NCBI GenBank assembly: GCA_020630045.1
Contig: JAHDCE010000355.1
Span: forward strand, 1 to 5,169
Reading direction: 5' to 3'
Length of the DNA: 5,169 nt
DNA from: Saprospiraceae bacterium
GTDB taxonomy: Bacteria; Bacteroidota; Bacteroidia; Chitinophagales; Saprospiraceae
Positions 1 to 5,076 of this stretch are shown here, piece by piece. The notes under the pieces were generated by a model. That model saw nothing but the letters and a program-made list of their open reading frames with translations. It did not search any database and was not told where the DNA came from. Position numbers and translations under genes: made by a program. Position 1 is the stretch's first letter. Each line of letters begins with the position of its first letter.

Positions 1-59
1 CTGGATAGAGCAACTGACTTCTAATCAGTAGGTCCCAGGTTCGAATCCTGGCGGGATCA
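1..59 (+). tRNA. tRNA-Arg (anticodon UCU), 3' part; 5' end lies outside the window
   Basis: Decodes AGA (and probably AGG) arginine codons. The anticodon arm is complete: stem ACTGA (13-17) pairs with TCAGT (25-29) around the loop CTTCTAA, which puts TCT at 20-22. The T arm is complete: CCAGG (35-39) pairs with CCTGG (47-51) around the loop TTCGAAT. The 3' acceptor strand CGGGATC (52-58) is followed by discriminator A59. The next bases are CTA, so CCA is not encoded and must be added by CCA nucleotidyltransferase. The 5' acceptor strand and most of the D arm are missing, cut off by the window edge. The canonical arms give no sign of a pseudo-tRNA. Confidence 0.96.
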
Positions 60-70
60 CTAAGAAAATC

Positions 71-107
71 AAAGAGTTATGAAGTTTTGCTTCATGGCTC
101 TTTTTTT
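71..107 (+). terminator. Rho-independent terminator of the tRNA transcript
   Basis: A hairpin with arms AAAGAGTTATGAAG (71-84) and CTTCATGGCTCTTT (90-103), loop TTTTG, runs into a seven-T tract at 101-107. Two of the pairs are G-U wobbles as plus-strand RNA. As minus-strand RNA the same two positions become A-C mismatches and the following T tract is interrupted, so the element works best for the tRNA. It could still end a weak minus-strand transcript arriving from the 130-334 remnant. Confidence 0.88.
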
Positions 108-129
108 ATTTGAGCTCAATTTCTACCCA

Positions 130-334
130 TCATTTTTTATCAAGTTTGGTCTTTTTAGGTGGTTCTTGTTGAAATTTGATGGAATCAAAAAGTCCGTAGT
201 CGTTCATCAAAAGAAAATGTCAGGATTTTTTTTGTAAAAAACATATCCAACCGGGTAACAAATTCTTCATCTCTATGACTTATACTAGAAAGGAGATGCT
301 TAGTGGAAGCATGTGTTGATGATATGAAGCATCT
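130..334 (-). pseudogene. Possible frameshifted remnant of the 3' end of a gene of unknown function
   Basis: Two overlapping minus-strand frames look like one broken reading frame. The first is open from 334 down to a TGA at 187-185 and includes the stretches HRDEEFVTRLDMFF and TFSFDERLRTF. The second runs to a TGA at 132-130 and ends IKFQQEPPKKTKLDKK, a lysine-rich tail of the kind seen at protein C-termini. Removing one base from the A5 run at 187-191 (T5 on the coding strand) joins them as RTF-DSIKFQQ, giving 67 codons plus a stop. No start codon is visible upstream, so the 5' part would be lost. The stop lies 23 bases from the tRNA terminator, which could have served both directions. I do not recognise the protein family. 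An alternative is an intact 25-codon gene starting at ATG 207-205, or chance open frames in AT-rich DNA. Confidence 0.27.
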
Positions 335-338
335 TCAT
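295..338 (+). promoter_or_regulatory. Competing hairpins over the small ORF, attenuator-like
   Basis: GATGCTT (295-301) can pair with AAGCAT at 307-312 (six pairs) or with AAGCATC at 327-333 (seven pairs). The second partner is itself part of a third hairpin, ATGAAG (324-329) with CTTCAT (333-338). The pairings cannot all coexist, and the first would mask the GTG at 303. They are short, and no T tract directly follows the last stem, so a regulatory role is only a possibility. Confidence 0.2.
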
Positions 339-356
339 TCCTATTTTTTAGGATAA
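303..356 (+). CDS. Candidate 17-residue peptide or leader ORF, GTG start
   Basis: AGAAAGGAG (287-295) is a near-perfect Shine-Dalgarno and stands 7 bases before GTG at 303. The frame runs 17 codons (V E A C V D D M K H L H S Y F L G) to TAA at 354-356. The same bases form two mutually exclusive hairpins (see the regulatory entry at 295-338), so this could be a leader peptide. No good -35 box lies upstream; a TATACT at 281-286 is too close to the Shine-Dalgarno to drive a normal leader. The frame overlaps the possible antisense remnant, so at most one of the two is likely to matter. Composition alone cannot tell a 17-codon ORF from chance; the case rests on the ribosome-binding site. Confidence 0.25.
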   Translation: MEACVDDMKHLHSYFLG

Positions 357-388
357 AAGAAATCTCTCTATATCCTGAATGGGAGAAT

Positions 389-417
389 TTGATATAGTTG
401 ATTCGCAGTTGGATAAT
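389..417 (+). promoter_or_regulatory. Sigma-70-type promoter for the 539-1177 / 1219-1665 genes
   Basis: TTGATA (389-394, five of six to TTGACA), a 17-base spacer, and GATAAT (412-417, five of six to TATAAT) form a good vegetative promoter. Transcription would start near 423-425, leaving about 115 bases of leader before ATG 539. It is the best promoter match I see in the window. Confidence 0.6.
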
Positions 418-447
418 GGTATCAAGTTTAGCCAAAAGTAGCAGACA

Positions 448-506
448 GGGAGGAGATACAATCCACGCCTAATTTTTATTGTTCGATGTGTGGTATGTTA
501 TTTTGA
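448..506 (+). promoter_or_regulatory. Strong Shine-Dalgarno followed by a start-less 13-codon frame with a CxxC motif
   Basis: GGGAGGAG (448-455) is the strongest ribosome-binding site in the window, but no ATG, GTG or TTG lies within normal reach. At the ideal distance (9 bases) there is ACG at 465, one base from ATG. It opens a frame of 13 codons, T P N F Y C S M C G M L F, ending with TGA at 504-506. The YCSMCG part resembles half of a zinc-ribbon knuckle at the start of a protein. It could be the 5' stub of a lost gene whose start has mutated, or a leader peptide using a rare start. The stop is 32 bases before ATG 539. Confidence 0.3.
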
Positions 507-538
507 ATGATTTTTTGAGGAATAAAAGTAATCCATTA

Positions 539-1177
539 ATGAAAACCTTAATTTACTATTTCGCTGTAAGTACTTTGATATTATCATTCGGTTGCATAAT
601 TATTGATAAAAATGACCCCTCGGAAACCAACCGGCAATTAGAGTGCCTAATGAATTCTGTATCTGAAAATCGGAATACGGAAGCTGCGGATATCTTTGTT
701 TCCTCTTTAAGGGATAGTTTCGATTATTGGGTCAATAATATTGACATCACAATGATTAAATCGTACTCTGAATACGACTACTTCGTTCCTCAAAGCGTTG
801 TATTTAATGATGAAAAAAATCAAGGAGTCGGGTTTGTAATTCGTTATCGCCACGATTTAAAACCTTTTGATGATATCCAAATCATTACGGCCGAACTTAT
901 TGATAAGACCTGGCATTTCTATTACCTTTCTAATTTTAATGTACACATTACAAATCGTAATTGGTGTACTCTAGAAAATGGAAAGACTCCGGTAAGTTAC
1001 ATTGAAAGTAAAATGTTGGATTTATTAGTCGGAACGCTCAACTTCTATAAAAGTGGCACATGTCAAATAAATCCCGACTTTTTTGATTCCAGAATCCATG
1101 AAGATGCCAGATATGCCCACAAACATATGTTCCTGTCCGGAACGTATCCTAAATTCGATATTCCTCCTTCGGATTAA
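539..1177 (+). CDS. Hypothetical membrane-anchored protein or lipoprotein, 212 residues
   Basis: I do not recognise the family. The ATG at 539 was chosen because it begins a short export signal: Lys2, a hydrophobic run at residues 4-18, then Cys19 in the context LSFGC. The Leu is at -4 rather than the canonical -3, so lipid attachment is plausible for a spirochaete but unproven; an uncleaved N-terminal anchor is the alternative, since residues 20-22 are Ile. The rest is a soluble, mixed alpha/beta region rich in aromatic residues with Cys36, Cys143 and Cys175. A TTG at 479 and a GTG at 488 are in frame upstream but would bury the signal behind an extension containing Arg and Lys. No good Shine-Dalgarno precedes 539 (GAGG at 517-520 is too far), so translation may depend on ribosomes arriving from the leader frame ending at 506. 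It probably shares the promoter at 389 with the next gene, 41 bases downstream. Confidence 0.72.
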   Translation: MKTLIYYFAVSTLILSFGCIIIDKNDPSETNRQLECLMNSVSENRNTEAADIFVSSLRDSFDYWVNNIDITMIKSYSEYDYFVPQSVVFNDEKNQGVGFVIRYRHDLKPFDDIQIITAELIDKTWHFYYLSNFNVHITNRNWCTLENGKTPVSYIESKMLDLLVGTLNFYKSGTCQINPDFFDSRIHEDARYAHKHMFLSGTYPKFDIPPSD

Positions 1178-1218
1178 TTAGTTGAGCGATTGATTACGTA
1201 TAAAAACGATTCATTCAT

Positions 1219-1665
1219 ATGGAATACCATGTAAGAGATATAAAATTTCCCATACTTACTTTTTCAAATGACTTTGTCTTCTACATCGGTTCTTCAAGAA
1301 AATTCATTACTAGTAAAAAATCACTGAATAGCAAGTATTCACAAAGAAGAGAGGTCATAGATGCCGAAGGGAAGTATTTACAATATTATCATATCAATCG
1401 CGTAAAGAAGATTCCTAGTAAATCGCTGTTCACTTTTTTCAATCCATTTTACTTTATCATTGAAGTAGAACTCTCAGCTCAAATAAAGATTGTTGATATT
1501 GAAGAGGTAAAGGTCAAAGTTCTTTTTTGCATTGATCAAGGAATAGAGTTTTGGGAAAATGGAGGTGTTTTGGATATCATTATAGCCGGAGTCAATGAGG
1601 CCGAGAATATTGAGGAAATTGCAAGGGCTTTGGCTTATCCTGATGGAGGGCAGGACTGGATATAA
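1219..1665 (+). CDS. Hypothetical soluble protein, 148 residues
   Basis: Not recognised. ATG 1219 is the first start after an in-frame TAA at 1201-1203, so the N-terminus is well bounded, although no Shine-Dalgarno is visible. There is no signal peptide; a short hydrophobic stretch around 70-82 (FTFFNPFYFIIEV) reads more like a buried beta strand than a membrane helix. The charge is uneven: residues 27-68 are rich in Lys and Arg, while the C-terminal third is acidic, with an apparent helix NEAENIEEIARAL at 126-138. It follows the 539-1177 gene by 41 bases on the same strand and is probably co-transcribed. An exported protein paired with a small cytosolic one is an arrangement seen in effector/immunity pairs, but no toxin motif is visible in the partner, so that is only a guess. 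Confidence 0.68.
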   Translation: MEYHVRDIKFPILTFSNDFVFYIGSSRKFITSKKSLNSKYSQRREVIDAEGKYLQYYHINRVKKIPSKSLFTFFNPFYFIIEVELSAQIKIVDIEEVKVKVLFCIDQGIEFWENGGVLDIIIAGVNEAENIEEIARALAYPDGGQDWI

Positions 1666-1717
1666 AATAAAATGTCATAATTGCTATGTCTTGATTGTAG
1701 TTTTTTCGACTTCTTAT

Positions 1718-4015
1718 TCAAATGTTTAAAGTTTTTATATTCGGAAAATTTGGATGACTACTCCTAGGCTTCAAGCCATTATTTCTAAGATATAAGTAAA
1801 TCAGAGAATCGGACTTTCCGACACTTTCTATGGATGTAATATTGTTTTGGTCCAAGTGTAAATTTTTCAATACCGGTAGTTTGTCAATCCCTTCTATAGA
1901 TTCTATTTCATTTTCTCTGGCATCCAACCTGTTTAGTTGAGTCAGGTGGCTGATGTTTTCTATTTTCTTAATTTGGTTTCCGCCTATTTCAAAATCTGAA
2001 AGTTCAGGGGTGCCTTCTATTTTGTCTAACTTTTTAAGTTGATTGTTTGCAAGGTATAATGTAGAAAGTTCAGGTAAATCATTAAAAGAAGTTAAAGAAG
2101 AAATTTTGTTTTTATTGGCATAAATGGTTTTTATCGATTTCGGAAAAAAAGATGCCGGAAACCCTTCGATTTGATTGTTCGTTAAGTGAAGTCGAATAAG
2201 CTTTTTGAGAGAGGACAGGTTTTCTATTTGTACAATTTCATTGTAACCCAAGTCAAGTACGACCAGCTCTTCTAATTTGGAAATTCCATTGACTTTATTA
2301 ATTTTATTAAAACCTAAGTTTAATAATTTTAAAGCCGGTAAATTTTTAATTCCGGAAGTCGTCTTTATTTGATTAGAGTTCAAGGAAATTTCCTCTAATT
2401 TATGCAAATCACTCAGCCCTTTCGTGCTTGATAATTTGTTTTTCGGAGCTCTGAATACCTTAAGTTCAGTCAGGTTAGATAACCCCGATAAGGATGTGAT
2501 TTTGTTTTCGTAAAGAATTAAGTGCGTGATTTGATTACAACGTTCAAGTCCTTCTAGTTTCTTAATTCGAGTCCTGGAAACGGTTAATTCCTTTAGTGAT
2601 GTCAAGGAGTCTAAACCCCTTAAATTCGTGAGCTGGCAATCGTTGATGCTTAGCAATTCCAATTGCTTTAAATTCTCTAGGTGTTTGAGTTCTGAAATTT
2701 TTGACTCCGTGTTTCCGCCGGATACGAAAAGTTGTTTTAGGCGGGTTAACTTCGAAATGGCTTCGGGAATTTCCTCTAATACATTTTTTTTATCCGTATT
2801 GCTTGACTTTTTGTAATTCAAATACTCACTTCCATCTGCATAGCTAATTCGTTGTTCGGCCAAGGAGAGAGACGTCAAGTGTGTGAGTTCAGACAATTTT
2901 TCCCAGATAATATTTAAATAAGGGTTGTTGGCGTGGAGGTCGCAGTTTCCCAAATCTAAAAATCCGGTTTTTTCCATTTTTTCCCTTCCTATCAACTTAA
3001 TAGCTAGTGGATGTTCCTCAGGGTTGTTCGGAAGCCTGCTTTCTTTAATCGGATTCGGGTGCTTTTCATAAATTCGGGGAAGATTTTTTCTGATAAAATC
3101 CAGTTGCTCATTAGTGAAACCGATTTTTGAATTATCTCCTTGTAAAAAGCTTTGGAATACATCCCTAAATGTATTGTACAATTGACCCTTGAGACCTTTT
3201 GTGTTTTCTATGCACTTTTGTAAGGATTCGAACTGTTTGGATAAAAAGTAATAGAAATATATGGCAATTATTTTAGAGGATTGTTCCAGTCTTATATTGT
3301 CATATTGGATATAGTCATTGGTGATGATATTGGTTTTTATAGATTTGCAGCCTTTGTCAAATGGCGAGCAAGGCGGTTTTTTTGTCGCACTAAAATGAAT
3401 TGGTTTTATGTTTTGAATACAACTCGCCATATAGGCTAATCCTCCATCAAGTTTCCTAGTCGTATAATTTGGGTGTTGTTGATAAATATTTATACTCTTT
3501 AAATATTCTCTTATTTCAATATCATCAAAAATGATTTCAAAAACTTTGGCAAGGTTTTTTTCCGGATGTTTTTTAATGATGAATTCCATATCAATCGAAA
3601 GGGTCGTGATATAATCCCCCTCATGATCATAATAAATCAACCCTTTTTCATTGTGTGTCATGGCCATGAAATAATATCCTCCCATTCCATCTGAGGCCAC
3701 CTCCAAAAATGATGATATAAAAGGAATCGTTTCTGGTTGGGTATAGGGGCTTATCCCAATATTTGTCAATTGTTCCTCCATTTTTCTGCGGTGCATGAAG
3801 GATAGGTTAGGCCACAGATAAGTATGTACCTTTTTTTTAATAAAAAAGATTTTTTTTTGGAATACCTTATTGATGATGAGCCACTGTATCAATTTTTTTC
3901 CACCATGATATCCATAGTATTCATTAAAAAAGTCCAAATCCTTTTTTAATTCTTCCTTGAGATAAGTTGAAAGGCCATGGGCTTTGTCGCCATCCAAAAG
4001 TTCATTGAAATTCAT
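1718..4015 (-). CDS. Probable SUKH (SMI1/KNR4-like) domain fused to SDS22-type leucine-rich repeats, 765 residues
   Basis: A cytosolic protein with no signal peptide. The N-terminal part (about 15-172) resembles the SUKH fold: FFNEYYGYHGG (29-39), then after the usual long gap EVASDGMGGYYFM (105-117) and GLIYYDHEGD (125-134), matching the family pattern of a polar DG-GG strand and a V-YY-DHEG strand. Residues 173-350 are mostly helical and unassigned, with Cys216 and Cys223 in PCSPFDKGC. An LRR-like strand begins at LDLGNCDL (353-360), and a loop of about 20 residues interrupts the repeats at 392-412. From 469 to 750 the repeats become regular, about thirteen to fourteen of 22 residues with the pattern L--L--L-L--N-I--I-GL, including one 24- and one 20-residue variant; a short cap ends the protein. 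SUKH domains are known from bacterial immunity proteins and LRRs bind proteins, so a protein-recognition role is likely, partner unknown. The start is 10 bases after the hydrolase stop with no Shine-Dalgarno, suggesting translational coupling. GC is very low in places (10/60 at 3481-3540). The LRR call is secure; the SUKH call is moderate. Confidence 0.9.
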   Translation of the reverse strand: MNFNELLDGDKAHGLSTYLKEELKKDLDFFNEYYGYHGGKKLIQWLIINKVFQKKIFFIKKKVHTYLWPNLSFMHRRKMEEQLTNIGISPYTQPETIPFISSFLEVASDGMGGYYFMAMTHNEKGLIYYDHEGDYITTLSIDMEFIIKKHPEKNLAKVFEIIFDDIEIREYLKSINIYQQHPNYTTRKLDGGLAYMASCIQNIKPIHFSATKKPPCSPFDKGCKSIKTNIITNDYIQYDNIRLEQSSKIIAIYFYYFLSKQFESLQKCIENTKGLKGQLYNTFRDVFQSFLQGDNSKIGFTNEQLDFIRKNLPRIYEKHPNPIKESRLPNNPEEHPLAIKLIGREKMEKTGFLDLGNCDLHANNPYLNIIWEKLSELTHLTSLSLAEQRISYADGSEYLNYKKSSNTDKKNVLEEIPEAISKLTRLKQLFVSGGNTESKISELKHLENLKQLELLSINDCQLTNLRGLDSLTSLKELTVSRTRIKKLEGLERCNQITHLILYENKITSLSGLSNLTELKVFRAPKNKLSSTKGLSDLHKLEEISLNSNQIKTTSGIKNLPALKLLNLGFNKINKVNGISKLEELVVLDLGYNEIVQIENLSSLKKLIRLHLTNNQIEGFPASFFPKSIKTIYANKNKISSLTSFNDLPELSTLYLANNQLKKLDKIEGTPELSDFEIGGNQIKKIENISHLTQLNRLDARENEIESIEGIDKLPVLKNLHLDQNNITSIESVGKSDSLIYLYLRNNGLKPRSSHPNFPNIKTLNI
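3831..3858 (-). repeat. Paired poly-A tracts (A9 and A8 on the coding strand) in the LRR gene
   Basis: T9 at 3850-3858 and T8 at 3831-3838 read as A9 and A8 in the coding strand, within codons 53-62 (QKKIFFIKKK). A T7 tract at 3893-3899 lies just upstream in the same gene. Either long tract changing by one base would truncate the protein before its repeats. Such runs can slip during replication (phase variation) or transcription. Confidence 0.75.
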
Positions 4016-4025
4016 AAAAGACGTT

Positions 4026-4955
4026 TTATATAAAAGAGTCGAACCTATCCCAAAAGTGCCTGTAAATACCTTCGGTTTCCATTAATATTTCATGTTTGGC
4101 CTTCGGAAATTCGACAAGTTCTACCAAGGAAGATTTTTTCGCAAAGGTTTTGTGATACCTCGGAGAAACCACCCGGTCTTTTCCCGCACTGGCCAAAAGG
4201 ATTGGAGTTTTGATGGCCTTGATTCTTTTGGATTTCATCAATCCTTGAGTACTTCTGCTTGCTTCCTTGATCCATCGCCAAGTCGGTCCTGCCTTGACCA
4301 ATCCGGGTTCTCCTTCCCAATACACCAGCCATCTTTTTCTCCTCACTTCATTAGATGTCAAATAACCTTGCGACTCTGACATATCCACCGAACGGGCACC
4401 GGGAGGAAATGCTTTTCCGAACCCTAAATTGGTAAAGAAGGAAGAAACACCCTTTACGGTTCCCAGCCCTAGCCCGTGAAATCCCAACATAGGAGAACAA
4501 GCGATTATTTTTTCAAATCTATCCGGGTATTGTTGCGTAGTACGAATCGCCAAATGTCCACCCATAGAATGTCCTAGCAAATAGTAAGGCCCGGGCAATT
4601 GCCCCGCAACCATCCTTCGGAAAATGAGGTCGCTGTCTTGGATATAATCTGTAAATGTATTGACATACCCTTTTTTCGTATCCGGCAATAAAGTCGATGA
4701 TAACCCTTGACCGCGCCAATCGGCCGTTACGACATGGAAGCCACGATTCCGGAGTTCTTCGATGACTTCATAGTATTTTTCGATGAATTCTGTGTACCCA
4801 TGAAATAACAAAATGGTCCCCTTCCGGGGAATGCTCTCGACAGGTTGCCAAGTAGCTACCCTTAAATGGATGCCATCCTTGGTTTGCAGTACGTTCACTT
4901 CTCCCGTTTCCGGAATGTCGCCTTGTAAATTGGTGAGTAAAAAATCGTTTGACAT
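4026..4955 (-). CDS. Alpha/beta hydrolase, PldB-like lysophospholipase / monoacylglycerol lipase family, 309 residues
   Basis: A serine hydrolase of the Hydrolase_4 (serine aminopeptidase S33-like) family, whose members usually cut acyl esters in lysophospholipids or monoacylglycerols. All catalytic parts are present: oxyanion segment LLFHGYTEF (49-57), DWRGQGLS (79-86), nucleophile elbow GHSMG with Ser130, Asp260 in AGKDRVV, and His288 in KAKHEIL. The cap region (about 155-235) includes a GLGLG turn. There is no signal peptide, so it probably acts in the cytosol or at the inner membrane face. I chose ATG 4955 because the length then fits the family. A longer frame reaches ATG 5081, but its extra 42 residues are encoded by AT-rich DNA containing a perfect palindrome and look non-coding. 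No start has a good Shine-Dalgarno. Sampled GC is 48-55%, well above its neighbours. It is first in a likely two-gene unit with the LRR gene, 10 bases downstream. The true substrate cannot be told from sequence. Confidence 0.92.
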   Translation of the reverse strand: MSNDFLLTNLQGDIPETGEVNVLQTKDGIHLRVATWQPVESIPRKGTILLFHGYTEFIEKYYEVIEELRNRGFHVVTADWRGQGLSSTLLPDTKKGYVNTFTDYIQDSDLIFRRMVAGQLPGPYYLLGHSMGGHLAIRTTQQYPDRFEKIIACSPMLGFHGLGLGTVKGVSSFFTNLGFGKAFPPGARSVDMSESQGYLTSNEVRRKRWLVYWEGEPGLVKAGPTWRWIKEASRSTQGLMKSKRIKAIKTPILLASAGKDRVVSPRYHKTFAKKSSLVELVEFPKAKHEILMETEGIYRHFWDRFDSFI

Positions 4956-5040
4956 CAAATAAATTATTAGATAAGTAAAGATGAAAACTCGACCTGAGAT
5001 TCCCAAACAGGAATTTAAATTAGTCCTATTTTTACTTGGA

Positions 5041-5057
5041 TTCATATTTAATATGAA
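5041..5057. promoter_or_regulatory. Perfect 17-base palindrome, candidate operator upstream of the hydrolase gene
   Basis: TTCATATT-T-AATATGAA is an inverted repeat with eight perfect pairs and a single central base, about 85 bases upstream of the hydrolase ATG at 4955. The size suits a dimeric repressor or activator such as a MarR-, ArsR- or Fur/PerR-type regulator, but it matches no consensus I can name with confidence. It overlaps the -10 of a weak minus-strand promoter candidate, the usual position of a repressor site. As RNA it would also form a hairpin with a one-base loop, which is too tight to be stable as written. Confidence 0.45.
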
Positions 5058-5076
5058 ATAAATTATTTGGGAACAA
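5048..5076 (-). promoter_or_regulatory. Weak promoter candidate for the hydrolase-LRR unit
   Basis: On the minus strand TTGTTC (5076-5071), a 17-base spacer and TATTAA (5053-5048) form a poor to moderate sigma-70 match (three of six and four of six). The -10 lies inside the palindrome. A second option further upstream, TTGTCT at 5120-5115 with TGATAA 18 bases later, is equally weak. A promoter is expected somewhere in 4956-5130, but I cannot place it firmly. Confidence 0.22.

Larger units (their letters stand above)
108..478. other. 371-base spacer without an intact conventional gene
   Basis: No frame on either strand gives a convincing full-length protein. The spacer contains a possible frameshifted minus-strand remnant (130-334), a 17-codon plus-strand frame with a very good Shine-Dalgarno (303-356), a sigma-70-like promoter (389-417) and a strong Shine-Dalgarno without a normal start (448-455), each listed separately. 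A T8/A6 inverted pair (226-233 and 236-241) is also present and is probably simple AT-rich sequence. The mix of partial signals suggests a decayed or rearranged region next to the tRNA. Confidence 0.6.

Noticed and set aside
223..248. GGAT-T8-GT-A6-CAT-ATCC inverted repeat as a terminator or operator
   Set aside because: The stem is almost only A-T pairs with a two-base loop, and no gene ends just before it on either strand.
479..538. Upstream in-frame starts TTG 479 or GTG 488 for the 539-1177 gene
   Set aside because: They add residues ahead of a clear export signal, and no Shine-Dalgarno sits at a suitable distance from either.
1666..1717. Terminator between the convergent genes
   Set aside because: Only a four-pair stem (CATA/TATG around 1675-1686) is present. 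Its minus-strand side has a T-rich tail, but the stem is too weak to call.
2566..2577. TTCGAGTCCTGG, 11 of 12 matches to the tRNA T-arm sequence, as a possible attachment-site copy
   Set aside because: It lies inside the LRR coding frame, encodes normal repeat residues (around SRTRIKKL), and the match does not continue into the acceptor stem.
2628..2816. 62-codon plus-strand frame opposite the LRR gene
   Set aside because: It is antisense to a well-supported repeat region and has no Shine-Dalgarno or recognisable protein features.
4090..4719. Open frames of 66-95 codons overlapping the hydrolase on both strands
   Set aside because: They are alternative-frame readings of a gene with an intact catalytic triad, favoured by its higher GC, and none looks like a protein family.
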